Source: Bacteroidales bacterium
Lineage (GTDB): Bacteria > Bacteroidota > Bacteroidia > Bacteroidales > UBA932
Assembly: GCA_017615065.1 (NCBI GenBank)
Contig: JAGAAY010000020.1
Location: 68,672 to 109,851, forward strand
DNA length: 41,180 nt
Direction: 5' to 3'
In this document: positions 25,170 to 33,610 of the stretch, in pieces
Layout: the number at the start of each line of letters is the position of its first letter
Position numbering within the stretch: position 1 is the stretch's first letter
Made by a program: the position numbers and the translations under genes
The notes under the pieces: model-generated
What the model saw: the letters and a program-made list of their open reading frames with translations, nothing else
Databases searched by the model: none
Told to the model about the DNA's origin: nothing

Positions 25170-27148
25170 TGAAAAGATTTTTAGCTATTTTGGCGGCAAC
25201 TGCAATGTTATCGGCCTGCAACAATACCAATCCATTCATGCAGGAATGGGACACTCCTTACGGAAACGCCCCGTTCTCGAAAATTAGGACCAGTGACTAC
25301 ATGCCCGCCTTCAAGGCCGGCATACAGCAGCAGAAGGAAGAGATTCAGGCAATCATCGACAATCCGGAGGCACCAACCTTCGAGAATACCGTTGCGGCAT
25401 ACGACCGCTCCGGCGAGCTTCTGGCCAAGGTGAGCGGCGTTTTCTTCAATCTTGCGGAGAGCGATTCCACTCCCGAGATGCAGAAGATCGAGGAACAGGT
25501 TATGCCGATGCTGAGCGAGGCGGAGGACGAGATTCTCATGAATCCGGACCTCTTCGCCCGCGTGAAGGCTGTGTATGAGAATATGGACGGGCTCACACGC
25601 GAACAGCAGATGGTTACCAAGAAACTCTACGAAGCCTTCGTGCGCAATGGCGTGGCGCTGGACGATGCCGGCAAAGCACGTTTCTCGGAGATCAATTCCC
25701 GCCTTGCCAGCCTGTCACAGAAGTTCGGACAGAACCTTCTCGCAGAGAATAATGCATTCAAGGAGGCCATCGGCATTTCCGTGGCGGAGTATTACGACTT
25801 CATGGGCTCCTGCGAAGACAGGGCACTGCGCGAGAAGGCGTTCAAGGCCTACAGCTCCCGCGGCAACAACGGCAACGAGAACGACAATAACGAGATTGTC
25901 CTTGAAATCCTGAAACTCCGTGCAGAGCAGGCTCAGCTGCTGGGTTATCCCAATTTCGCGGCCTATCAGCTGTCCAACAAGATGGCAGGGGATCCCGCCA
26001 CCGTGGACGCCTTCCTGCAGCCCGTCATGGATGCCGCAATGGCAAAGGCAAAGCAGGAAATCAAGGATATGGAGGCCATCGCCGGTCACAAGATCGAGCC
26101 CTGGGACTGGTCGTTCTATGCCGAGAAGGTGCGCGCGCAGAAGTACGCCCTGGACGAGGCCCAGACCAAGCCGTATTTCCAGGCCGACAGCGTGATGAAA
26201 GGTGTGTTTACCGCGGCGGAGAAGATATACGGAATCAAGATTGTGCCCGCCCCGGAAGTTGAGGTGTACAACCCTGTAGCCAAGGCATTCAAGCTCTTGG
26301 ATGCCGACGGCAGCCTCCTGGGAATCTTCTATGCCGATTACTATGTGCGCCCCACCAAGCGCGGCGGCGCCTGGATGAACAATTTCCGTGAGCAGTGCGG
26401 CGAGGTTCGTCCCATCATCGTGAACGTGTGCAATTTCCCTGCACCCACGGAGGAAGAGCCTTCGCTGCTCACCGTGGACAACGTGCAAACCGCTTTCCAT
26501 GAGTTTGGCCACGGCCTTCACGGATTCCTCTCAAAGTGCAACTACGAGAGCATAAGCGGCACAGCCGTTGCCCGCGACTTCGTGGAGCTGTTCTCACAGT
26601 TCAACGAGAACTTTGCTTTCCAGCCAGAGATACTGGCCTGCTATGCCAATCATTACAGCACCGGGGAGCCCATTCCCGGGGAACTTGTGCAGAAGATACT
26701 CAGCGCCCTCAAGTTCAACCAGGGCTTCATGACCGGCGAGCTTTGCGCAGCGTCGATCCTGGATATGAAGTGGCACGAAATGTCACTGGAAGAGCTTCAG
26801 CAGTTTACCGATGCCCAAAGCATCCGCGACTTCGAAACGAAGGCGTGCGCCGATATGTGCCTTGTGGATGAGATTATCCCCCGTTACCGCACCACGTACT
26901 TCAACCACATCTTCAACAGCGGATACAGCGCTGGCTATTACAGCTATCTGTGGAGCGAAGTGCTTGCGGTTGACGCATGGGCCAAGTTCAAGGAGGAAGG
27001 CATCTTCAATCCGGAGGTTGCCCGCTCCTTCCGCCAGACCTTCCTTGAGAAGGGCGGCAGCGAAGAGCCCATGACACTGTACGAGAGCTTCCGCGGCTCC
27101 CGTCCGGCTCCCGAGGCGCTTCTCCGCGCCCGCGGTCTTATCGACTAG
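25169..27148 (+). CDS. M3-family metallopeptidase lipoprotein (peptidyl-dipeptidase Dcp-like)
   Basis: A 659-residue zinc peptidase with a lipoprotein signal, MKRFLAILAATAMLSAC (Cys17), so it acts outside the cytoplasm, unlike many Dcp enzymes. The zinc site is H444-E-F-G-H448 (FHEFGHGLHG); the third ligand Glu lies in RDFVELFSQFNENF. Family members more often read P at the F of ELFSQ. The substrate-binding tyrosines near YFNHIFNSGYSAGYYSYLWSEV are present. M3 enzymes of this type release dipeptides from oligopeptides. It is translationally coupled to the DUF5689 gene and ends the operon, so it may recycle peptides released along with nucleoprotein, or simply share the promoter. Its stop shares CTAG with the convergent manA stop. 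Confidence 0.93.
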   Translation: MKRFLAILAATAMLSACNNTNPFMQEWDTPYGNAPFSKIRTSDYMPAFKAGIQQQKEEIQAIIDNPEAPTFENTVAAYDRSGELLAKVSGVFFNLAESDSTPEMQKIEEQVMPMLSEAEDEILMNPDLFARVKAVYENMDGLTREQQMVTKKLYEAFVRNGVALDDAGKARFSEINSRLASLSQKFGQNLLAENNAFKEAIGISVAEYYDFMGSCEDRALREKAFKAYSSRGNNGNENDNNEIVLEILKLRAEQAQLLGYPNFAAYQLSNKMAGDPATVDAFLQPVMDAAMAKAKQEIKDMEAIAGHKIEPWDWSFYAEKVRAQKYALDEAQTKPYFQADSVMKGVFTAAEKIYGIKIVPAPEVEVYNPVAKAFKLLDADGSLLGIFYADYYVRPTKRGGAWMNNFREQCGEVRPIIVNVCNFPAPTEEEPSLLTVDNVQTAFHEFGHGLHGFLSKCNYESISGTAVARDFVELFSQFNENFAFQPEILACYANHYSTGEPIPGELVQKILSALKFNQGFMTGELCAASILDMKWHEMSLEELQQFTDAQSIRDFETKACADMCLVDEIIPRYRTTYFNHIFNSGYSAGYYSYLWSEVLAVDAWAKFKEEGIFNPEVARSFRQTFLEKGGSEEPMTLYESFRGSRPAPEALLRARGLID

Positions 27149-28149
27149 GAAATATAACTGGTAATAAGCTTTATCCCCGCTTCTGTCTTGAATTCCAGAG
27201 ATTCGGCACAGGCGGGGATAAGTATTGTCGTGCCCTGACGGAGTTTAAGAGTAGTTCCCATGCACTCCAGGGAGCCGTTGCCTTCCAGTACCATCACCAC
27301 CATGAAGGAGTCGATGCCGCGCAGGTCCTTTTTCACCGGTTTGGTGAGGTCGTACAGGCTGGTTGTGAAGTAGGGGCAGCTTACCAGGACCACTTCTTTG
27401 TTGAGGCAGGGCGTGTAGGCGGTTTTGTAGCCTTCCGGCAGCACCCTGTAGTCGATGGCCTGGCGGGCCAGTTCGGTGTGGAGCTGGCGCGGTTTGCCAT
27501 CCAGGCCAAGGCGGCCGTAGTCCCAGATGCGGTAGGTGAGGTCCGATGTCTGCTGGATTTCCGCGATGAAGCAGCCGCTGCAGATGGCGTGGATGCGGCC
27601 TGCGGGGAGGAAGAAGACGTCTCCGGGCTGTACATCGTAGCGCTGCAGGGCATTGGTGATGGTTCCGTCGGCCACCATGCGGGTGTAGTCGTCGGGGGTG
27701 ATGGCTTCCTTGAGGCCGCAGTACAGGGCCGCGCCGGGATCGGCCGATATTACATACCACATTTCGGTCTTGCCCTTGGCTCCCGGGCCATGTTCCCTGG
27801 CGGCCATTTCATCGTTCGGATGCACCTGGATGGACAGGTCGTTCAGCGCGTCGATGAACTTGATTAGCAGGGGGAATTCGTCGCCGGTATCGGCATAAAC
27901 CTTTTCTCCCACCAGTTCGCCCTTGAATTCTTTCACGAGCGAGTTGAGGTCCCGTCCTGCGAGCGGCCCGTTGGCCACCACGGATATCTTGTCGCCATAG
28001 GCCGATATTTCCCAACTCTCGCCGATATGTTCCACTTCGGTGGTAACGCCCTTGTATGCGGGAATCTTTTCCCCGCCCCACACCATCGGCCTGAAAATAG
28101 GCTCGAATACAAAAGGATAAAGCATAAGAATGAACTGGATTATTTTCAT
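27145..28149 (-). CDS. manA: Class I mannose-6-phosphate isomerase
   Basis: A 334-residue phosphomannose isomerase, which interconverts mannose-6-phosphate and fructose-6-phosphate using Zn2+ in the cytoplasm. It has the cupin zinc motif QVHPND, the Glu in GKTEMWYV, and PAGRIHAI with its His. Length matches the short bacterial type. Start chosen at ATG 28149, which overlaps the GH92 stop as ATGA; an in-frame ATG at 28125 (MLYPFVFEPIF) resembles the start of many homologues and may be the true one. The open frame further upstream lies inside GH92 and is not real. Placed last in an operon with an alpha-mannosidase, it would feed released mannose into glycolysis once phosphorylated by a kinase encoded elsewhere. 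Confidence 0.93.
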   Translation of the reverse strand: MKIIQFILMLYPFVFEPIFRPMVWGGEKIPAYKGVTTEVEHIGESWEISAYGDKISVVANGPLAGRDLNSLVKEFKGELVGEKVYADTGDEFPLLIKFIDALNDLSIQVHPNDEMAAREHGPGAKGKTEMWYVISADPGAALYCGLKEAITPDDYTRMVADGTITNALQRYDVQPGDVFFLPAGRIHAICSGCFIAEIQQTSDLTYRIWDYGRLGLDGKPRQLHTELARQAIDYRVLPEGYKTAYTPCLNKEVVLVSCPYFTTSLYDLTKPVKKDLRGIDSFMVVMVLEGNGSLECMGTTLKLRQGTTILIPACAESLEFKTEAGIKLITSYIS

Positions 28150-30416
28150 TTCCAAACGATACTGCCCGCGCTCATGAGATCTTTGTTTGAGATGCGGTAG
28201 GATTTCACTTTCTTGCCGCCGATGCGGGCCGAACAGGCCTTGGACATCGCCTGGCTCTGTGCCTGAATGGCGAAATCGGCTGCGGCTTCCTTGCTCACCA
28301 CGAGCTTTTTCCCTCCCTGAAGATCTATTGTAACCTTGTCGAAAGCGGGAACTGTGATGGTGAAATACGGGTCTCCGGGGCAGTCGGGATAGAAACCCAT
28401 CATTGAGAATACGGCCCATGCCGACAATGTGCCGGTGTCATCGTTCCCGGGGAGGCCGTCGGGGGCGTTCCTGTAATATTTGCCAAGCAGCGAGTGAACG
28501 ATTTTCCAGGTACGCCATTCTTCGCCCTTGAAACGGCTGAACAGATAGGGATAGGCAATGTCAGGCTCGTTGGAAGGGTCGTAAAGGCCTTCGTCGAAGA
28601 CCATCTGGAGCTTGCTTACGAATTCTTTGTCGCCGCCCATCAGATCCGACAGCCCTTCCACGTCGTGGGGCACGTAGAATGTGTAATTCCAGGCGCATCC
28701 CTCGTGGAAACCGGGCGCGGGCTCAAAGTTTTTGCCAAGCATGGGATCGAATGGCGTAAGGAATGAGCCGCTCTGAAGGAGAGGCCGGAAGCAGCCATAT
28801 TCCTTGGAATAGTAGTTTTTGTATCCCTTGGAGCGGGCCAGGTACTTTTTGGCGTCATCGGCCTTGCCCAGAGCCAGGGCAAAACGTGCGAGTGCGGCAT
28901 CGGCCATATAATACTCCAGGGCGTGCGAAACCGAGTTGTCGCGGGTGAAATCGGACGAGAAGAAGCCCAGAGGGATATATCCTTTATTTATATAAGGGTC
29001 GATGTCGGGGCGGATTATGTTGTCTTTCCCGGCGGTGTTGGCGCTCTTGACCATGGCCTCATAGGCCTTTTCCACAGGGAAGTCGCGCAGCCCCTTGTAC
29101 CAGCTGTCCACTATCACCGGGATGGCGGGATCCCCTTCCATTGAGAAGGTTTCCCTGCCGAAGAGTTCCCAGCGTGGCAGCCAGCCCCATTCCTGGTACA
29201 TGTCCACGATGGAGCGGAGCATATCGGCCTGCTTCTCCGGATACAGGAGGGTCATCAGCTGGTGAAGGTTGCGGCAGGTGTCCCAAAGCGAGAATACCGA
29301 GTATCTGTTGCCTTTGGTTACCATGCCGACTTTCCCGCTGCGGAGCCTTCCGTGCTCCATGAGGGGATACTGTCCGTTAACATCGTTGATTATGCTTGGA
29401 TGTATCAGGGTGTGGTACAGGGCGGTGTAGAACACGGTTTTCTGATCGTCGGTGCCGCCTTCCAGCCGTACCTTTTCCAGATGCTCTTTCCAGCTGGCAT
29501 CGGCCTCCTTGCGCACCCTGTCGAAATCGAAGCCGGTTTGCTCCGCATAAAGGTTGCGGCGCGCATTGTCGATGCTCACGAGCGAGACTCCCATCTGGAC
29601 GCAAACCTGCTCGCCGGGTGCCATGTGGTCGTAGCTGAACCAGTAGCCGATGTCGTCGCCTGCAAGTTCGTCGGTGTACATGTCGTACAGCCTGTAGCCT
29701 CCGGCATCCCTGTCCCATACAGCTTCTGCGGTCATGGGACGCTGTTTTTTCCAGTATCCGTCCCTGTCTGCCGCCTTGCTTATGCGCAGCACGAAATACA
29801 ATGTGTAAACAGCCGCGCGGTTATAGCAGAAGTTACCCTGCAGCTTGAAGCCTTCGATTTCCGTATCGCTCACGCGGCGGACCATGGCGCCGGATTCGTT
29901 GGTGAGTCCTTCGCCCAGGTTGAGCAGGATATTGGCGGGCCCTTCCGGGAAAGTGTAGCGTTCGATGGACGTGCGTGTTGTGGCCGATGCTTCGGTGCGC
30001 ACGCCGTTAGAGAGAAAATTGGAATAATAACCGGGTGAGGCCTTCTCTTCCGTATATTCGCAGCCGTAGATGTGATAATCCACCTGCAGCGTGCCCCTTG
30101 TGGGCATAGTGAGCAGTGCGGCTGCATCAGGGCAGCCCACCCCGCTCAGGTTCACGTGGCTGAATCCGGTGAAATACCTGTTCTCCGCCACGTATGGCGT
30201 GCTCCACCAGCGGCTGTCTTTGTCCCAGGTGTTCAGCTCCGAGCCCATCACGTTGAAGGGCGACACGCTCATGAGGGCGTTGGGAGTGACGGCGCCGGGA
30301 TTGCATGCCCCGTAATTGTCTGTGCCGATAAATGGATTCACCCATTCCGTCTGTGCATTGACCAGCAGCGGGAGCAGCAGCAGGACGGCCGCGGTAAGAA
30401 GCTTCCTAGAAATCAT
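28146..30416 (-). CDS. GH92-family exo-alpha-mannosidase
   Basis: A 756-residue secreted enzyme; MISRKLLTAAVLLLLPLLVNAQ is the signal peptide. GH92 enzymes are Ca2+-dependent inverting exo-alpha-mannosidases acting on N-glycans and mannans. The N-terminal beta-sandwich begins WVNPFIGTDNYGACNPGA, the classic GH92 opening. The (alpha/alpha)6 catalytic domain includes SLWDTCRNLHQL, GFHEGCAWNYTFYVPHD (with the conserved acid Glu) and GLPGNDDTGTLSAW (Asp659-Asp660 region, the base). All hallmark residues are present. The start overlaps the end of the GH2 gene by 11 bp and the stop overlaps manA. Linkage preference (alpha-1,2, 1,3, 1,4 or 1,6) cannot be assigned with confidence from motifs alone. 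Confidence 0.96.
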   Translation of the reverse strand: MISRKLLTAAVLLLLPLLVNAQTEWVNPFIGTDNYGACNPGAVTPNALMSVSPFNVMGSELNTWDKDSRWWSTPYVAENRYFTGFSHVNLSGVGCPDAAALLTMPTRGTLQVDYHIYGCEYTEEKASPGYYSNFLSNGVRTEASATTRTSIERYTFPEGPANILLNLGEGLTNESGAMVRRVSDTEIEGFKLQGNFCYNRAAVYTLYFVLRISKAADRDGYWKKQRPMTAEAVWDRDAGGYRLYDMYTDELAGDDIGYWFSYDHMAPGEQVCVQMGVSLVSIDNARRNLYAEQTGFDFDRVRKEADASWKEHLEKVRLEGGTDDQKTVFYTALYHTLIHPSIINDVNGQYPLMEHGRLRSGKVGMVTKGNRYSVFSLWDTCRNLHQLMTLLYPEKQADMLRSIVDMYQEWGWLPRWELFGRETFSMEGDPAIPVIVDSWYKGLRDFPVEKAYEAMVKSANTAGKDNIIRPDIDPYINKGYIPLGFFSSDFTRDNSVSHALEYYMADAALARFALALGKADDAKKYLARSKGYKNYYSKEYGCFRPLLQSGSFLTPFDPMLGKNFEPAPGFHEGCAWNYTFYVPHDVEGLSDLMGGDKEFVSKLQMVFDEGLYDPSNEPDIAYPYLFSRFKGEEWRTWKIVHSLLGKYYRNAPDGLPGNDDTGTLSAWAVFSMMGFYPDCPGDPYFTITVPAFDKVTIDLQGGKKLVVSKEAAADFAIQAQSQAMSKACSARIGGKKVKSYRISNKDLMSAGSIVWK

Positions 30417-33400
30417 ATTTTACGGTGTTTTCCGGCTTCATCACTTTGGCGGGAACGAGGGCGAAACTCCAGCTGTAGTCGCGGTCGCTCCACAGCGTGC
30501 GCTCCTTCTCCGGCCACATGCCCCAGCTGTTGTCGCCGCCAAGGCCTGTCATCTTGTAGTCGATGCACACTTCGGTGAAGTCGCGGGTGGGGATGTCGCA
30601 GATGTGAGTCTGGCGGCGGAGCCTGTTCGCGGCGGCGGCATCGTCATGCTTCTCTTCCGGATCAAAATTGTTCCACTGGTATGGCCTGTCGGTGTTGTTT
30701 TCTCCGTCAAGGTCTTCCACAGTCTGGCACATGGCGTTGAACTCGAACGTTCCTGCCACGGTGAGGTTGCCGATTGCCAGCCAGCTGGCGTCCGTGTGGT
30801 GGCCGCTCTCCTGGGGACGCACGTAAGGGTAGCATTCCTTGCGGGCATCGCCCTTCCAGATGCTGCGGAAAGTGCAGCTGTTGCGGTCCTGGTAGTTCTC
30901 CACGGGACCGCGGCCGAAGTAGCGGAAATTGCGGGCCGGCGTGCGGTAGCGGAAGCCGAGCCTGGGGATGTCCACGGCTTTCTTTTCGCTGCCGGTGAAC
31001 TGTGCCGATACCTGGAGGATGCCTTTGCCGCCAAGGTGATAATCCACCTTGAGGGAGGCTCCGGCTGGCATTTCGTATTCTGCGTGGATGACGGCGCCAT
31101 CGGCATTCTCTTCCGCTCCGAAGGATGTCAGTTTGCTGCCGGCGGTTTTCCAGGCAAGTGCGCGGAGCGGCTGTCCGTTGCCGTAGTCGTTGTCGATGGG
31201 GCCTCTCCAGAAGTTGGGCCTGAGGCCGAATTCCGGGTCGATGAGGTCTTTGCCGCCGAAGCGGTAGCTGCGAATGCTGCCATCGGCCTTGGAGAATACC
31301 AGGCTGGCCTTTTTGCCATTGAGCGTGATGGTGGAATCAGTTTCTTCCACATTCACTTTGCCCTTGGATTTGAGGGGCTTGCGGATGCCTTCCTTCAGGA
31401 GGATTTCGTCGCCCGCCAGGACGGTGCCTTTGTCGACGAGAGGCATTGCCTTGGTGGCCACGGCTTCGAAGAGGATGCGGTATTCGCAGCTCTTGCGCAT
31501 GTGGGGCAGGCGGATGCGGAACTGCTGGGCGGTCTGGGGGGCTGTGCTGAAGCTGAGCTTGCCCTTCTTGACCTGCTTGCCGTTGCATTCCACTCTCCAA
31601 AGGACTGTGAATTCGTCCAGAGTCTTGAAATAATAGCGGTTGAATACCTGGAAAGTGCCTTTGTGGATGTCTATAGGGGTGATTTCCAGATTCTGGTAAA
31701 CGTGCTGCACTTCGTAGAAACCGGGATGGGGCTTGCGGTCCGGCGTTACGATGCCGTTGCAGTTGAAATTGGCGTCCGAGGGAGCGTCCTGGCCGTAGTC
31801 GCCGCCATAGGTCCATACGCGCTCGTCATCGGCAAGGCCCTGGTCCACCCAGTCCCAGATAAAACCGCCCTGCAGATGCGGGTGGGCGTAGATCTGTTCC
31901 CACTGATGGTCCATGTTGCCGGAGGAGTTGCCCATGGCGTGGGCGTACTCGCACATGCAGACGGGTTTCTTTGTGTAGTTTTCGCCCATCTGGCGGAGCC
32001 ATTCGGAGGTTGAGCCTTCCGCCTTGGGATACATGGGAACGATCATGTCGCTGTTCCACTCGTACTCCGCCCTTTCGTAGCAGATGGGACGGTTCTGGCC
32101 GTCCTTCTCCAAGGTCTTGAGCTCGCGGTATGCGTTGTAGAAGTTTACGCCGTTGCCGGATTCGTTGCCAAGCGACAGGATGGTGACGCAGGGGTAATTG
32201 GCGGTGCGGCGGTACATGTTGAGGATGCGGTCGATGTGTTTGGGATACCACTCCGCCTTGCCGGCGAGGGTCTTTTCCTTGTAGCCCATTCCGTGGGATT
32301 CAACGTTGGCCTCGTCGTACACGTAGAAGCCCAGGGAGTCGCAGATTTCGTAGAATTCGCGGCACTGGGGATAGTGACTGGTGCGGATGGCGTTGATGTT
32401 GGCCTGCCTCATGAGCTTGAGGTCCTTGAGGATGTCCTTCTTGGTGATATAGTGGCCGGTCCAGGCATTGTGCTCGTGCAGGTTCACGCCCTTGAACTTG
32501 ACCGGCTGGCCGTTCACGAGGAGCGCCTTTACGGTTTTTCCGCCGTCCTGCACATCGGCAATCTCGATGCTGCGGAAGCCCACGTGGAAGCGGGTCCATT
32601 CGCCGTTCACCTGCAGGAGAAGGGTGTAGAGTTCCGGGGTTTCCGCGCTCCATTTGCGCACGTTCTTTATGGTGTCCACCACCGTGGCCATGTCTCCGTT
32701 GAATTCGAAGATGGCGTCCACGATGGTGCTGCCGTCACTGTCGATAAGTTCATAGAATATCTCCGTGGGGGCCGATGAGCGCATTTTCAGACGGAAGAGG
32801 CCGTCGGTGTATGTGGGGTCCAGGGTGGAGACTACGCTGAAGTCGAAGCCGGTGTCCACTTTTTCGCTGGAGAGGTAGACGTCGCGTTCGATGCCGGAGA
32901 GGCGCCAGAAGTCCTGGTCTTCCAGATAGGATGCGGTTGTGTAGCGGTATACCTTGAGGATGAGGTCGTTGTCGCCTTCCTTTAGGAGGTCTGTGATGTC
33001 ATAGCGTGCAAGGTTCTTGGAATCCTCGCCGTAGCCTGCCGCTTTGCCGTTGATGTAGACGTATGTTCCGGATTTGACGCCGGCAAGGTTCAGGAACACC
33101 CTGCGGCCGCTCCATTTGGCGGGAACCTTGAACGTGCGGTGATACAGGGCGGCGGGAACCACTTCCGGAAGCTTCGGGGGCTCCGGGTTCCATGGCGCGA
33201 AGTCGTAATGGGTGTTGGTATAGATGGGAACGCCCCATCCCTGGACTTCCCAGTTGCCGGGAACCTTGATGCTGTCCCAGGTGTCGGGAATGGCCAGGTT
33301 GGCCTGGTCGTCAAAGTACTTGAAGTCCCACTTGCCGTTAAGGTCCAGATAGTTTTCACTCTGGCGGAATCCCTTTGACAGGGCATCCTGCCGGGATCCG

Positions 33401-33534
33401 TAATAAATCACCTCGGTGCGGCGCGTGTCCGCGTTCACTCCGGTGACGCTCATGTCTTTCCACAGGGGTTTTTCTTCCGCGTAGGCGAGTAGGGTGGCCG
33501 CAAGTGCAATAGCCAGGCTGCAAATCCTTTTCAT
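30406..33534 (-). CDS. GH2-family beta-galactosidase
   Basis: A 1042-residue LacZ-type enzyme, the standard length, with a signal peptide (MKRICSLAIALAATLLAYA). It removes terminal beta-linked galactose outside the cytoplasm, probably in the periplasm. Domains in order: sugar-binding jelly roll (about 50-215), Ig-like (about 220-335), TIM barrel (about 335-630), a second Ig-like domain (about 640-735), and a C-terminal beta-galactosidase small-chain domain (about 755-1040, ending YSWSFALVPA). The acid/base is Glu458 in SLGNESGNG and the nucleophile is Glu529 in MCEYAHAMGNSSG. It leads the operon with GH92 and manA, suggesting sequential trimming of galactose- and mannose-containing glycans such as complex N-glycans. 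No susCD pair accompanies this operon. Confidence 0.96.
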   Translation of the reverse strand: MKRICSLAIALAATLLAYAEEKPLWKDMSVTGVNADTRRTEVIYYGSRQDALSKGFRQSENYLDLNGKWDFKYFDDQANLAIPDTWDSIKVPGNWEVQGWGVPIYTNTHYDFAPWNPEPPKLPEVVPAALYHRTFKVPAKWSGRRVFLNLAGVKSGTYVYINGKAAGYGEDSKNLARYDITDLLKEGDNDLILKVYRYTTASYLEDQDFWRLSGIERDVYLSSEKVDTGFDFSVVSTLDPTYTDGLFRLKMRSSAPTEIFYELIDSDGSTIVDAIFEFNGDMATVVDTIKNVRKWSAETPELYTLLLQVNGEWTRFHVGFRSIEIADVQDGGKTVKALLVNGQPVKFKGVNLHEHNAWTGHYITKKDILKDLKLMRQANINAIRTSHYPQCREFYEICDSLGFYVYDEANVESHGMGYKEKTLAGKAEWYPKHIDRILNMYRRTANYPCVTILSLGNESGNGVNFYNAYRELKTLEKDGQNRPICYERAEYEWNSDMIVPMYPKAEGSTSEWLRQMGENYTKKPVCMCEYAHAMGNSSGNMDHQWEQIYAHPHLQGGFIWDWVDQGLADDERVWTYGGDYGQDAPSDANFNCNGIVTPDRKPHPGFYEVQHVYQNLEITPIDIHKGTFQVFNRYYFKTLDEFTVLWRVECNGKQVKKGKLSFSTAPQTAQQFRIRLPHMRKSCEYRILFEAVATKAMPLVDKGTVLAGDEILLKEGIRKPLKSKGKVNVEETDSTITLNGKKASLVFSKADGSIRSYRFGGKDLIDPEFGLRPNFWRGPIDNDYGNGQPLRALAWKTAGSKLTSFGAEENADGAVIHAEYEMPAGASLKVDYHLGGKGILQVSAQFTGSEKKAVDIPRLGFRYRTPARNFRYFGRGPVENYQDRNSCTFRSIWKGDARKECYPYVRPQESGHHTDASWLAIGNLTVAGTFEFNAMCQTVEDLDGENNTDRPYQWNNFDPEEKHDDAAAANRLRRQTHICDIPTRDFTEVCIDYKMTGLGGDNSWGMWPEKERTLWSDRDYSWSFALVPAKVMKPENTVKYDF

Positions 33535-33557
33535 CGGTAATCAGTGTTATAAGTCTA

Positions 33558-33587
33558 CAAAAGTAACAAATTTATTTGTTATATTTG
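33558..33587. promoter_or_regulatory. Divergent promoter region for GH2 operon and rnr with an inverted repeat
   Basis: A plus-strand -7 box TATATTTG (33580-33587) lies 23 bp before the rnr ATG; a minus-strand box TACTTTTG (33565-33558) faces the GH2 gene. Between and touching both is a perfect 7-bp inverted repeat, TAACAAA (33564-33570) and TTTGTTA (33575-33581), with a TTTA centre. Neither promoter has a good TTTG at -33, so the assignment is tentative. Confidence 0.45.
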
Positions 33588-33610
33588 CGTCAAGAAACAG
33601 CTAATTTGCT

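Noticed and set aside
28150..28419. N-terminal extension of manA
   Set aside because: It overlaps the GH92 coding sequence in another frame and the peptide has no homology features; the ATGA start at 28149 or the ATG at 28125 fits the family.
30316..32013. Long plus-strand open frame (565 codons) opposite GH2 and GH92
   Set aside because: It lies wholly antisense to genes with complete catalytic motifs and has no recognisable domain; it is a by-product of G+C-rich codon usage.
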